Of a stretch of 64,000 nucleotides of DNA, positions 1 to 8,353 are shown in pieces; position 1 is the stretch's first letter, and every line of letters starts with the position of its first letter. The stretch is taken from positions 1 to 64,000 of the forward strand of contig NZ_KB894528.1 of NCBI RefSeq assembly GCF_000374465.1, given 5' to 3'. The notes below the pieces were generated by a model. That model worked only from the letters and a program-made list of their open reading frames with translations. It was not told the DNA's origin and ran no database searches. A program made the translations under genes and the position numbers. Source of the DNA: Ahrensia kielensis DSM 5890. Lineage in GTDB: Bacteria > Pseudomonadota > Alphaproteobacteria > Rhizobiales > Rhizobiaceae.

Positions 1-100
1 TAAGACTGCATGTCTTTTTTCGGCGGCGTGATGCTGTATTGATTTATGCTGGCTTTGAGAGGGATTGGCATCCTGCTGCCCTTCAACTTGGAGGCATGGT

Positions 101-1216
101 ATGGAAGACAAATCAAAAGTAGTTTTCGTTGGGCTTGATGCGTCAAAGGATACGCTGGCGGTTTCAGTTGCAGATGAAGGCCGGAACGGTGAAGTACGCG
201 ATTGGGGGACTGTTTCAACTGCACCCCATGCTGTTGATAAGCTGCTCAAAAAGCTAGCCGCGCAATACCACCGAGTTGAGATGTGCTATGAGGCAGGGCC
301 AACAGGTTATGGACTGTATCGGCAGATTACGGCGTTTGGGTTTTCCTGTTGCGTGGTTGCCCCGTCCCTGATCCCGATGCGTTCAGGTGAACGGATAAAA
401 ACTGACAGGCGTGATGCGATGCGTCTGGCGCGCCTTCTAAGGGCGGGGGAATTAACACCAGTTTGGGTACCCGATGAGACCCACGAGGCCATGCGAGATT
501 TGGTGCGGGCACGCGAAAGTGCCGCTGAAGATCAGCGCCACAAACGCCAGTTGATTTCGGCCTTTCTCCTGCGCCATGGTCGAATTTATCACCGACCCAA
601 GACATGGACAATGCGTTATCGCCGGTGGCTACAACAACAGTCCTTTGATCACCCTGCGCAACAGATCGCTTTACAGGAAATGATTATGGCCGAGCGTCAC
701 GCTGTCGAACGTGTTGCCCGACTAACCGACGGTATCGAACAGTTAATTCCAAATTGGCAATTGGGACCGGTTGTTGATGCATTACAAGCACTGCGCGGTG
801 TTGCGCTGATCAGTGCTGTTACATTTATGGCTGAGATTGGCGATGTTCGCCGATTTGAAAATCCGCGCAAGTTGATGGCCTATTTGGGCTTGGTACCCAG
901 TGAGTATTCCACGGGTCAGACGACCAAACGTGGCGGGATCACCAAAGCTGGCAATTCTAGGGTCCGGCGCACGCTGGTGGAGGGAGCTTGGACATATCGG
1001 TTTCCAGCGCGAGTCGGCGAAAGGAAGCTCTACGTCCTGCAAAAACTACCGCCTGAGATACAGGACATCGCTTGGAAGGCACAATCAAGGCTGACAGCGC
1101 GATATCGGCGGCTTAGCCAGCGCGGTAAGAAGAAGACAGTGATAACAACGGCAATCGCCCGAGAAATGTCAGCATTCATGTGGGATATTGCCCGAAGGAC
1201 AATGCCAGTGCCTTAG
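101..1216 (+). CDS. IS110-family transposase (DEDD recombinase)
   Basis: Recombinase of 372 aa that moves an IS110-type element. The N-terminal RuvC-like DEDD domain shows D13 in VGLDASKD, E64 in CYEAGPTGYG, and D102 and D105 in KTDRRDA. The C-terminal Transposase_20 domain (about 235-320) contains LRGVALISA, YLGLVPSE, and GNSRVRR with the conserved serine. The ATG at 101 is chosen because GGAGG lies 6 nt upstream; a TTG at 65 would add 12 unlikely residues. The length is normal and the frame is intact, so it may be functional. The left end of the element runs to or beyond the window edge. On the right a long noncoding stretch separates it from IS66 debris. Assignment to the family is firm; the subgroup (IS110 or IS1111) is not settled. 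Confidence 0.93.
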   Translation: MEDKSKVVFVGLDASKDTLAVSVADEGRNGEVRDWGTVSTAPHAVDKLLKKLAAQYHRVEMCYEAGPTGYGLYRQITAFGFSCCVVAPSLIPMRSGERIKTDRRDAMRLARLLRAGELTPVWVPDETHEAMRDLVRARESAAEDQRHKRQLISAFLLRHGRIYHRPKTWTMRYRRWLQQQSFDHPAQQIALQEMIMAERHAVERVARLTDGIEQLIPNWQLGPVVDALQALRGVALISAVTFMAEIGDVRRFENPRKLMAYLGLVPSEYSTGQTTKRGGITKAGNSRVRRTLVEGAWTYRFPARVGERKLYVLQKLPPEIQDIAWKAQSRLTARYRRLSQRGKKKTVITTAIAREMSAFMWDIARRTMPVP

Positions 1217-1490
1217 CCGGTCCAACCTTTCACGCCTATTGGCGGGAACGAGATCACGGCAGGGGAATATCCGACATCGCTTTGTGGCCAACATAAGTTG
1301 ACGCCCGATGTAAGACAGGAATAGCCCCGAGACGCACATGCGGTCATGCGGTATCCAATCCGCGTATCAGAGTTTGTTAACCGACGTCTTCAGATCTCGT
1401 TCCCACCAATGTGCGCCACAGTAACGTTGAAACCCGCCAGCGGGTGCTTTGACGCGCATAAATCATTGACAAAAGACATCAGAGCGATGC
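1217..1490 (+). ncRNA. IS110-element 3' noncoding end, candidate bridge-RNA region
   Basis: About 275 bases without a convincing gene follow the IS110 transposase. Small hairpins are visible: CGCC-TATT-GGCG near 1232 and ACCCGC-CA-GCGGGT at 1432-1445. IS110-family elements encode a structured bridge RNA in a noncoding end (the left end in the IS110 group, the right end in the IS1111 group). A right end this long makes it a candidate for that RNA. The exact end of the element was not located; it lies before the IS66 fragment that starts at 1496. Calling it a bridge RNA is inference from the family; no loops were matched to target or donor DNA. Confidence 0.35.
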
Positions 1491-1495
1491 GGCGA

Positions 1496-1770
1496 TCACA
1501 CGGTCTCGGCATAATTCCACGGCAATAACGCGTCTACATTAGATTGCTTATGACCGTTCACAATGGCTGTGAGCGTGGCAGTTAGGTAAGCTTGAGGATC
1601 GATTGCATTGAGTCTGCACGTCTCGATCATGGACGCGATAATTCCCCAGTTTTCAGCGCCCGCATCATGACCTGCAAAGAGCGCGTTCTTGCGATTTAAA
1701 GCGATAGGTCTAATTGTGCGCTCAACGTAAGCGGTGCGCCGCTCGCACCTTCCGTTTAATAGTTTGATCT
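1496..1770 (-). pseudogene. IS66 transposase (TnpC) C-terminal fragment
   Basis: Reading the minus strand gives the typical last part of an IS66 DDE transposase: YVERTIRPIALNRKNALFAG, then SMIETCRLNAIDPQAYL and a terminal DALLPWNYAETV. Only about 90 codons match; the remaining several hundred residues, including most of the catalytic domain, are absent. The junction where the similarity stops is around 1740-1770. The piece faces head-to-head with an IS66 tnpA fragment on the plus strand, whereas in an intact IS66 element tnpA, tnpB and tnpC run in one direction, so the DNA has been rearranged. It is not functional. Confidence 0.85.
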
Positions 1771-1812
1771 GAGATTTCTGCCTGACGATTGATTTGTCAG
1801 GGAGTTTCTCCA

Positions 1813-2140
1813 ATGGACGCTCCGATGGAGTTTCTCATAAATAGCGACGTGGTTGTGAGTAAGCGCGCCCATCGTCGCTGGCCCAATAAGTTAAAAGCTC
1901 AGATTGTGGCTGAGACGCTGATGGTGGGCGCAACGGTAAATGCTGTTGCGCGTCGGCATGGCATGCGGCCCAATCATTTATCTGAATGGCGACGATTGGC
2001 ACGCGATGGAAAGTTGCTGTTGCCCGCCTTGCGCGAGACGATTCCAATTGAGGAGCCTGAGTTTGCACCTTTGGTGGTGCGTGATGATGAGCCAGAGGTC
2101 AAATCAGCGCTAGCGCCTAAACCTGTCACGCTTGATATGG
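1813..2140 (+). pseudogene. IS66 accessory protein TnpA, 3' end cut by IS3
   Basis: The first 109 codons encode an IS66 OrfA/TnpA-like helix-turn-helix protein: KRAHRRWPNKLKAQIVAETL, then TVNAVARRHGMRPNHLSEWR. The ATG at 1813 is the likely start. The sequence reaches VTLDMV and then runs into the terminal repeat of an IS3-family element at about 2139. The open frame continues to 2181 only through IS3 DNA. IS66 sequence does not resume on the other side of the IS3 copy, so a deletion or recombination also took place. No tnpB is present. Confidence 0.8.
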
Positions 2141-2150
2141 TAATCCCCCC
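2139..2150 (+). repeat. IS3 terminal inverted repeat, left
   Basis: GGTAATCCCCCC, the exact reverse complement of the repeat at 3331-3342. It lies 27 bases outside the orfB stop codon. Confidence 0.8.
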
Positions 2151-2177
2151 ATATTTAATGGGGGCTGGCAGTAGAAT

Positions 2178-2984
2178 TTAAGCGGCCATTTGTTGCTTCA
2201 GTTTTGCAGCAGGTGTTATCCCGCCAATACCCATATTGGGGCGATCATTGTTGTATGTCCAGAGCCATTGCGTGGCGTAGTTTTGTGCCTCCTCTATGCT
2301 TTCGATAATGTATTGGTCGAGCCATTCATGTCTGACCGTTCGGTTGTAGCGCTCAACATATGCATTCTGCTGCGGCTTACCTGGTTGAATATGCATTATA
2401 ACAATACTGCGCTCTTCAGCCCAACTCCGCAACTTCTCACTGATATATTCTGGCCCATTATCAACTCTTATCGACAATGGTTTGCCGCGCCATTCAATGA
2501 TTTGGTTCAAACTACGGATGACGCGTTCGGCAGGCAGCGAGAAGTCCACTTCAATGCCAAGCCCTTCACGGTTGAAGTCATCAAGTACGTTCAACAACCG
2601 AAACGCTCGGCCATCTCCCAGCTGATCAGCCATAAAATCCATTGACCACGTCATGTTTGGCGCGTCAGGCACTGCCAGTTCATCTGGCTTGTCACGCTTC
2701 AACCGTTTTCTGGGTTTGATACGAAGGTTCAGCTCCAATTCGCAGTAAATCCGATAAACGCGTTTATGGTTCCATGGATGTCCTTGGACGTTGCGCAAAT
2801 ATAAAAAGCAAAGCCCAAAGCCCCATGTTTTACGCGCTTTGGTCAGACCAAGAAGCAGGTCAGCTATTTTCTCGTTATCGGTCCTCAACTTGGGGCCATA
2901 GCGATAACACGTCTCACTTACGCCAAAAGCCCGGCATGCAAGCGCGATACTGACACCGCGCAATGCCACAGCTGACACGGCCAT
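2178..2984 (-). CDS. IS3-family transposase OrfB (DDE integrase)
   Basis: The 268-aa product is the catalytic half of the IS3 transposase. It begins with an HTH_21-like segment ([16 protein letters not shown]) and continues with an rve integrase core: [11 protein letters not shown] (first D), [10 protein letters not shown] (second D), and [18 protein letters not shown] (the glutamate). The end, [14 protein letters not shown], is typical of the family. The ATG at 2984 is the start of the separate frame, but the active protein is probably the OrfAB fusion made by -1 frameshifting at 3011-3017. The frame is intact. Confidence 0.93.
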   Translation of the reverse strand: MAVSAVALRGVSIALACRAFGVSETCYRYGPKLRTDNEKIADLLLGLTKARKTWGFGLCFLYLRNVQGHPWNHKRVYRIYCELELNLRIKPRKRLKRDKPDELAVPDAPNMTWSMDFMADQLGDGRAFRLLNVLDDFNREGLGIEVDFSLPAERVIRSLNQIIEWRGKPLSIRVDNGPEYISEKLRSWAEERSIVIMHIQPGKPQQNAYVERYNRTVRHEWLDQYIIESIEEAQNYATQWLWTYNNDRPNMGIGGITPAAKLKQQMAA

Positions 2985-3007
2985 CTCTCGGCGATTAGAC
3001 GGCCGCC

Positions 3008-3271
3008 TTACTTTTTTCCAAGAGCCTCTTTGAGCAAGTCAGCCTGCATGCTCAAATCTGCATACATGCGTTTCAGACGACGGTTCTCATCTTCCATTGC
3101 TTTCATTTGGCTGATCAGGGAAGCGTCCATACCCCCGTATTTGGCACGCCATTTGTAAAATGAGGCATTGCTCATGCCATGCTCACGGCAAAGTTCACTA
3201 ACTGGAATGCCGTCCTCAGCTTGGCGAAGAATCGCCATGATCTGCGTTTCACTATATCGGGTCGTTTTCAT
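3008..3271 (-). CDS. IS3-family OrfA (HTH DNA-binding protein)
   Basis: The 87-aa protein has the IS3/IS911 HTH_8 fold ([16 protein letters not shown], then [20 protein letters not shown]) followed by a short leucine-rich coiled coil (about residues 58-84). It recognises the element ends. The last codons read GGA AAA AAG TAA on the minus strand. A6G here is a known slippery sequence, and the -1 frame leads without a stop through 12 codons into the orfB ATG. Confidence 0.93.
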   Translation of the reverse strand: MKTTRYSETQIMAILRQAEDGIPVSELCREHGMSNASFYKWRAKYGGMDASLISQMKAMEDENRRLKRMYADLSMQADLLKEALGKK

Positions 3272-3330
3272 TCAAAATCTCCTCGTTCATTATGCCGAGA
3301 AAAATCTACTTTGAAACACCGTTATTTTTA

Positions 3331-3342
3331 GGGGGGATTACC
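3331..3342 (+). repeat. IS3 terminal inverted repeat, right
   Basis: GGGGGGATTACC, the exact complement of the left repeat, upstream of orfA. The preceding bases CACCGTTATTTTTA recur at 8945-8958 next to the IS30 fragment. Confidence 0.8.
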
Positions 3343-3355
3343 ATCCTAGCTGAAC

Positions 3356-3390
3356 AAAACCGCCTTTCCGTTTCCGATGGCGGTTTTATT
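3356..3390 (+). terminator. Terminator-like hairpin next to the IS3 right end
   Basis: AAAACCGCC (3356-3364) pairs perfectly with GGCGGTTTT (3379-3387) around a 14-base loop, followed by ATT. It resembles a Rho-independent terminator able to work in both directions. It sits between the IS3 end and the IS110 fragment, so the gene it originally served is not visible. Confidence 0.5.
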
Positions 3391-3861
3391 ACCAAAGACA
3401 TCAAGGCTTCGATCCGTGCACTTATGAAGCGACGGGCTGCGCTACAAAAACAGATAAATGCCCATATCGACGCTCACTGTGATCTGAAAGAACAGAACCA
3501 ACAATTGCAATCGGTCCCCGGAGTAGGGCCACAAACCGCTTGTCACTTGATGGCTTCATTGCCGGAACTTGGGCAAGTCAATCGACGACAGATAGCAAGC
3601 CTTGCCGGATTAGCGCCTCACGCTCGCGAGTCAGGGCTTTATAAAGGAAAGCGAACAATCAACGGAGGCCGGCCCCGCGTTCGTCGTGCTATGTATATCG
3701 CAGCACTTGTGGCCATTCGCTGGGACCAGCATTGGCACGCAGTTTACAACCAAATGCGCAGCGACGGAAAAGCAGCCAAAACAGCTATAATTGCAGTTGC
3801 AAGAAGAATGCTAGTCCGCATCAACGCCATGGTTAAATCCGGCACCAGCTATCAAAATTAA
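3391..3861 (+). pseudogene. IS110-family transposase, C-terminal fragment
   Basis: About 155 codons match the Transposase_20 half of an IS110-type recombinase: QLQSVPGVGPQTACHLMASL, ASLAGLAPHARESG, GKRTINGGRPRVRRAMYIAA. The whole N-terminal DEDD domain is missing. The upstream continuation of the frame runs through a hairpin and the IS3 end, so no genuine start exists. It differs clearly from the intact IS110 protein at 101-1216 (PRVRRAMY against NSRVRRTL), so it is a remnant of a different element and not a duplicate. Confidence 0.85.
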
Positions 3862-3933
3862 AGACAGTTGCTCAGGTCAGTCCAAAGCTGGGGAGCAGCT
3901 AACCAGCCACGTGACCAATAGTAGGAGAGAAGC

Positions 3934-4875
3934 TCAATACTCTAATCGTTCTTTTATTGACTTTATAACAGAAGGTAACCCGGTTTCAATGCTCTGTTTA
4001 GGTTCCCATTTTAATTCATTTTTTGATTTTTTTATATTCAAGACGTTAATTGAGGCATCCAGCGTCCTTGATGGTAGATATTTAATTTTAATATTCTTGT
4101 TTAATATTCGTTCTAGGGTATTAATAATTTCAGTAAGGCTTGTGCCAGTTCCTGATCCAATGTTGAATACAATTTCATCGCCATCATAATTTAATGCCGA
4201 AATAATAGCATTTACTACATCATCAATATAGATGTAATCTCTTATAGTGCTTCCATCGCCCCAAATTTCAATTTCTTGATCCTGAGCCGCTTTTGAGGAG
4301 AAAATTGGAATCACACCTTGAATTCCATTCAATGACTGACCTGGCCCGTAAGGATTTGAAAGACGTAAAACGGTAGCTTTTAGTCCGTGGAGCTGTTTGT
4401 AAAGGTGGCAATAATTTTCTATTGTTAACTTTACAATTCCATAAGATGATTTTGGTTGGGTAGGGTGTGTTTCATCTATAGGCGTATAAATGGGGTCCCC
4501 GTATACTGTGCCACCTGAGGATAAAAATACAAATCTTTTAATACCTAATTCATTCATAAGTTCCAATAATTGAATGGTCCCGATTAAATTTGTTTGAATG
4601 TCGAATTGAATGTCTGCGTTAGATGTAGCCGGTAACGTAGTGGTGGCTAAATGTATGCAGCCTTGGCAATCTTGCAAGGCTTCAAAGATAGCATTTTTAT
4701 CAGTAAAGTCACCCAACACAAAATCAATTTTACAACATTTTTCATAATCTTTTTTTATTGTTTCAGGGACAGGTACACTTTGATCAAATACGCGTACTTT
4801 ATATCCATCTTGTAAAAGTTTTTTCACTACATGGCGTCCGATAAAACCGTTTCCACCAATCACTAAAAATCGCAT
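3934..4875 (-). CDS. NAD-dependent epimerase/dehydratase (UDP-sugar 4-epimerase type)
   Basis: The 313-aa extended SDR enzyme probably interconverts UDP-hexoses (UDP-Glc/UDP-Gal or an N-acetyl or uronic analogue) for polysaccharide synthesis. The Rossmann motif is VIGGNGFIGRH at the N terminus. The active site has FLSSGGTVYG and the YxxxK pair in SSYGIVK. The substrate side has LRLSNPYGPGQ and RDYIYIDDVV. The ATG at 4875 has GGAG about 8 bases upstream; an in-frame ATG at 4890 would add five residues. It lies 23 bases behind glf, which uses UDP-galactose, so UDP-Glc/UDP-Gal epimerisation is a reasonable inference. Substrate specificity cannot be read from the sequence. Confidence 0.85.
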   Translation of the reverse strand: MRFLVIGGNGFIGRHVVKKLLQDGYKVRVFDQSVPVPETIKKDYEKCCKIDFVLGDFTDKNAIFEALQDCQGCIHLATTTLPATSNADIQFDIQTNLIGTIQLLELMNELGIKRFVFLSSGGTVYGDPIYTPIDETHPTQPKSSYGIVKLTIENYCHLYKQLHGLKATVLRLSNPYGPGQSLNGIQGVIPIFSSKAAQDQEIEIWGDGSTIRDYIYIDDVVNAIISALNYDGDEIVFNIGSGTGTSLTEIINTLERILNKNIKIKYLPSRTLDASINVLNIKKSKNELKWEPKQSIETGLPSVIKSIKERLEY

Positions 4876-4898
4876 TCCGCACTCCATCAAGTTAAATA

Positions 4899-6047
4899 TT
4901 ATAAAGGGCGGTCGAAAAACACCGGCACATCTTGTTGCTTACTATCTAAGTCAATGAACTGTCTAGATGCGTTGAGAGCTTCTTTAATCGTAACATCCAT
5001 ATCTAAATATCGATAAGTCCCGAGTCTTCCTAAGAATGTGACATTTTCTTCTTGCTCAGCCATTTCGACGTAATTAGAAAGGATCTTTTTTTCTTCTACC
5101 AGTCTAATAGGATAGTATGGTGTATCGTCATGTCCACAGTAATGGCTATATTCATGAAAAACGATGGTTTTGTTAAACGATTGCCATGGCGTGAAGTGCT
5201 TATGTTCTGTAATCCGAGTAAAGGGGACCTCAACATCTGGGTAACTCATAACAGCGCAGCCTTGAAAATCGCCTGTGTGGCGACTAGCTTCAAAGCGGAG
5301 ACTTCTATAACCTAAACGACCTCCTTTGTGCTTAAACCATTCATCTAGGGGACCAGTATAAAAAATATGATCACTATCAGAAATATCTGTAGCTACAAAA
5401 TTTCTATTTAAATTCACTTTAATTCTTTCATGTGAAAGTATTTTTTCTACAAGTTTGGTATAGCCTTCACGGGGTATACCTTGATGTTTGTGATTAAAAT
5501 AGTTGTCATTATAGTTAAAGCGAATTGGTAATCTTTTTAAGATGGAGGCGGGTAGAACTGACGGATCAAGTCCCCACTGCTTTAAAGGGTACCCGTGAAA
5601 GAACGCTTCATACAGTTCTCTCCCAAGAAAATTCAAAGCCTGGTCTTCAAAACTTCTAATATGCTCTTTGGGTTCACTAATTGATTTGATGAAATTCATA
5701 GCCTGTATTGGTGAGAGACTTTTATTAAAAAATTGATTTATAGTTAGTAAGTTAATCGGTAAGCTGTACACCTTATTTCCGGTTGTTGCCTTGACTTGAC
5801 ATGTATACGGCATCATCTCTGCGAATGAATTGATGTAGTCCCAGACGAGTTGATCGTCAGTATGAAAAATATGAGGGCCATGTACATGGACCATTATACC
5901 TGTTTCATCATCGATTTCAGTGTGGCAGTTGCCAGCTACATGACCTCTCTTGTCTATAACTTCTACTAGGTAGCCTTGTTCAGCAAGCTCGCGAGCCATT
6001 ACAGCGCCACTGAAACCAGCGCCGACAATCAATATTCTTTTTTTCAT
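4899..6047 (-). CDS. glf: UDP-galactopyranose mutase
   Basis: This flavoenzyme converts UDP-galactopyranose to UDP-galactofuranose, the donor for Galf residues in O-antigens. The 382-aa protein has the FAD-binding motif VGAGFSGAVMARELAEQG at the N terminus. Family signatures are GPHIFHTDDQLVWDYI (about 56-71), KQWGLDPSVLPASILKRLP, RIPVR-like FNYNDNYFNHKHQGIPREGY, and the C-terminal LGRLGTYRYLDMD. The length is normal. Its ATG overlaps the stop of the upstream glycosyltransferase by four bases (ATGA), so the two are translationally coupled. Its presence predicts galactofuranose in the surface glycan. Confidence 0.95.
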   Translation of the reverse strand: MKKRILIVGAGFSGAVMARELAEQGYLVEVIDKRGHVAGNCHTEIDDETGIMVHVHGPHIFHTDDQLVWDYINSFAEMMPYTCQVKATTGNKVYSLPINLLTINQFFNKSLSPIQAMNFIKSISEPKEHIRSFEDQALNFLGRELYEAFFHGYPLKQWGLDPSVLPASILKRLPIRFNYNDNYFNHKHQGIPREGYTKLVEKILSHERIKVNLNRNFVATDISDSDHIFYTGPLDEWFKHKGGRLGYRSLRFEASRHTGDFQGCAVMSYPDVEVPFTRITEHKHFTPWQSFNKTIVFHEYSHYCGHDDTPYYPIRLVEEKKILSNYVEMAEQEENVTFLGRLGTYRYLDMDVTIKEALNASRQFIDLDSKQQDVPVFFDRPL

Positions 6048-7924
6048 TGGCTTAAATTCCTTGAAACTGCTGATGCCAAGGGTCTAGTTTTGGCACGGAT
6101 ATACATTGGTAAAAGCAACCATATATACCTTAAGGTACGACGTAGTAAATTTTGAAACGTTCGAGTGTTGTGACAAGTAGGAAGTGAATTTTCTTGGTTA
6201 ATATATACTGATAAAATCTTTTCATACCAGTGCGTTTTTCGAAGGTATAACCAGTAGTAGTGAGCGTATGGATGATCATTACTTAGCCAGGGCTTTTTAT
6301 CTCCGGCAAAGTGAATTACGTTGGGGCAATCAATTGACTCTTTGTATGACAATAAGTCTTGTTCATTTAAAAAACTTTGGCTTATTTCGTCCATAAATAG
6401 ACTATTCCATTTATTGTCCACAAATAACACATCTCCCAATAGATGTTTATTTAATGCGTCCTGGTCTAAAAACCAAAAACAGGTTCTTTTTAAATCATCG
6501 AGTATGGACGATGAGATTTTGTTCTCTCTCAACTTCTTCAGATTCATTAAGAGCATACCTGCTTGAAAGTAGTTTTCATAATTTGTTCCCATATCTAGGT
6601 GATCGGTGAGGTATGCCATAGCAGGCGTACTTCCCGTATCAATATTGGAGCGAACTCCCCTAGCTGTGAATGATTTCATAACTAAGTCTTTAGCAGCTGC
6701 AACAGACTTTTCAGTTAAATCAATATTATACAGTTTTGATATGTCGTTAAGTACAATCATGTCTGTATCTAAATAAAGTACTTTGTTATATTCTTGTAAA
6801 ATCTCGGGCAATGATATCCGATAGAAAGTGCTTCTTGTGAAATATGAATGCACTTCTAGTGATAGAAATTGTGCGGACATGTCAATAAAGCTTATGCGCC
6901 CTGCGACACTGTAATCACTAGGTATTTTCTCTAGTATATTTCTCTCGTCATGAGTTAATCCACCGTCTAATACAATGAAGTCAACATAGCTCTTGTTGTT
7001 TATATTATCAAATACTGAATGTATCAGTGATGCCATATGCGGCAGATAAAAACTGTCAGTTGAGGCCACTAAAGAGATTATGGCAAGATGTGTTTTTGGG
7101 GGGGGGGGGCCTACAGGATCAGGTGATGTATATTTTACAGTCACCATATTTAGTTCCTTAAATTTCAAGCTAGGGGTGGATGCTCTCTTTTTTAGTATAA
7201 ATGTAGTGAATAATCGCTCGGCGAGAAAACCAACGGCCCTTTTCGCTTGCTTGGTATAACCCGCTGTTTCTATTGTTTTGTTTAGTCTGAATAGTATCGG
7301 GAATACCCAATCACAATATTCTTCAAAAAGATTTCGTTCAAATATAAATATATTGCATGCATATAGAGTAGCCCCTTTAGACATGTTTTCGAAGTGAACA
7401 CTGTCTTGCGGGTAAAGCTCTTCTATTATTTTTCCCGTCGCGTCGAAGTCCTTAATGTGGTGGTTCGGGTTATACTTATACTGATGCCTTAGTGAGCTAA
7501 AGCCAAGTTGTGTAACATCTATTGCTTTAGGGATGATTGCATCAAAATCATTCAGTAGTACAGAAATGCGTTCGTCGGTAAGGCCATAGGTACCAGCGAA
7601 ATCTTCATCAATGCAGTCAACCATTACTCCGTGTAGGGTAGTGTTGGCTCGTTGAATGCAAGTATAAAAATCTAGAAAGCGTCTATAGTGCATAAATCCA
7701 ATATATTTAGATATATGATCATTCTTCCATGCCCAGTAAATTCCTGTGAGCTCACAGAAAGCGCTATTAAGATGGGAAATATTATCGCCCGTATCATCGC
7801 CAATCATGTCTAGTGTAACATTTGATGATTGGCGCCCAACTTGAATTGGCGTTATGTTTTGGTTTTTTATTATTTTAGCTTTAGAGTAATGATTAACATA
7901 AATCTTAAGTATATCTTTTTCCAT
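6044..7924 (-). CDS. Two-domain glycosyltransferase, DUF4422 plus GT8
   Basis: The 626-aa protein fuses two transferase-like domains. Residues about 1-260 are DUF4422 (IYVNHYSKAK, then GDNISHLNSAFCELTGIYWA and KYIGFMHYRRFLDF). Residues about 278-560 are a GT8 retaining glycosyltransferase with the metal-binding DxD motif in KVLYLDTDMIVLND, VHFAGDKKPW near the end, and an HYYWLYLRKTHW tail. A run of 12 C residues on the coding strand (7098-7109) encodes the PPPP linker between the domains. Losing one C gives a stop 7 codons on, and gaining one C gives a stop within about 14 codons, so either slip leaves only DUF4422. It is the first gene of a run with glf and the epimerase. Acceptor and sugar are unknown. 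Confidence 0.85.
   Translation of the reverse strand: MEKDILKIYVNHYSKAKIIKNQNITPIQVGRQSSNVTLDMIGDDTGDNISHLNSAFCELTGIYWAWKNDHISKYIGFMHYRRFLDFYTCIQRANTTLHGVMVDCIDEDFAGTYGLTDERISVLLNDFDAIIPKAIDVTQLGFSSLRHQYKYNPNHHIKDFDATGKIIEELYPQDSVHFENMSKGATLYACNIFIFERNLFEEYCDWVFPILFRLNKTIETAGYTKQAKRAVGFLAERLFTTFILKKRASTPSLKFKELNMVTVKYTSPDPVGPPPPKTHLAIISLVASTDSFYLPHMASLIHSVFDNINNKSYVDFIVLDGGLTHDERNILEKIPSDYSVAGRISFIDMSAQFLSLEVHSYFTRSTFYRISLPEILQEYNKVLYLDTDMIVLNDISKLYNIDLTEKSVAAAKDLVMKSFTARGVRSNIDTGSTPAMAYLTDHLDMGTNYENYFQAGMLLMNLKKLRENKISSSILDDLKRTCFWFLDQDALNKHLLGDVLFVDNKWNSLFMDEISQSFLNEQDLLSYKESIDCPNVIHFAGDKKPWLSNDHPYAHYYWLYLRKTHWYEKILSVYINQENSLPTCHNTRTFQNLLRRTLRYIWLLLPMYIRAKTRPLASAVSRNLSQ
7098..7109 (-). repeat. 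12-nt homopolymer at the domain boundary
   Basis: Twelve consecutive G on the plus strand (C on the coding strand) in an otherwise AT-rich gene. It encodes part of GPPPPK, codons 272-276 of the DUF4422-GT8 protein. Tracts of this length are classical slippage sites in phase-variable surface genes. Confidence 0.9.
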
Positions 7925-8349
7925 TAATCTGCTAGCCTACATAATAAATCATTGACAGGATCTCATGCTTAGTAGTCAATTTCGGTCTCTTTTCCTAGTG
8001 CTATAGTTATTTGCGAATTCAAAAAGTAATTTGTGTTACTCGTTATGGCTTGGCCTGGTGTTCTAAGTCGTCGATTTTCTCTTTTTTTAAACTCATATAA
8101 ATGATTGGAGCCTCTTTCCCCCGAACAGTTTAAGGGTTAATTGGAAGTTGCTGTTACCCTCAGGACATTTTATTCTATCATTGTAACTTTTCTCTGAGCG
8201 CTTCATTGCACCATGCTGTCGATGTAAGTTAGGGAGAGCAAGTCAGAACGCATAGTTCAGACTTTGAAAACACCTCTTGCACAGAACTAGCTCATAGGAA
8301 GGTTTCAATCAGCAAGCGATATGTATCATGAGGTAATCGCACTACTATT
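7925..8349. other. AT-rich intergenic stretch, no gene seen
   Basis: These 425 bases lie between the start of the DUF4422-GT8 gene and the IS30 fragment. I see no plausible reading frame, tRNA or terminator. The promoter of the minus-strand epimerase-glf-glycosyltransferase run should be in its left part. I find no JUMPstart/ops element. Confidence 0.6.
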
Positions 8350-8353
8350 TTGG

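Larger units (their letters stand above)
2139..3342 (-). mobile_element. IS3-family insertion sequence, apparently complete
   Basis: A 1.2-kb element bounded by the inverted repeat GGTAATCCCCCC (2139-2150) and its complement GGGGGGATTACC (3331-3342). It carries orfA and orfB on the minus strand with a typical IS3 frameshift site between them. Size, gene order and the DDE motif fit the IS3 family. No target-site duplication is visible: the left flank is IS66 tnpA, while the right flank leads into an IS110 fragment, so the flanks have probably recombined since insertion. Confidence 0.88.

Noticed and set aside
1813-2140. IS66 tnpA piece as a host transcription regulator
   Set aside because: The helix-turn-helix and its neighbours match IS66 accessory proteins, and it runs into an IS3 end.
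2190-2645. Plus-strand open frame of 151 codons inside the IS3 orfB
   Set aside because: It is antisense to a well-supported transposase and shows no domain.
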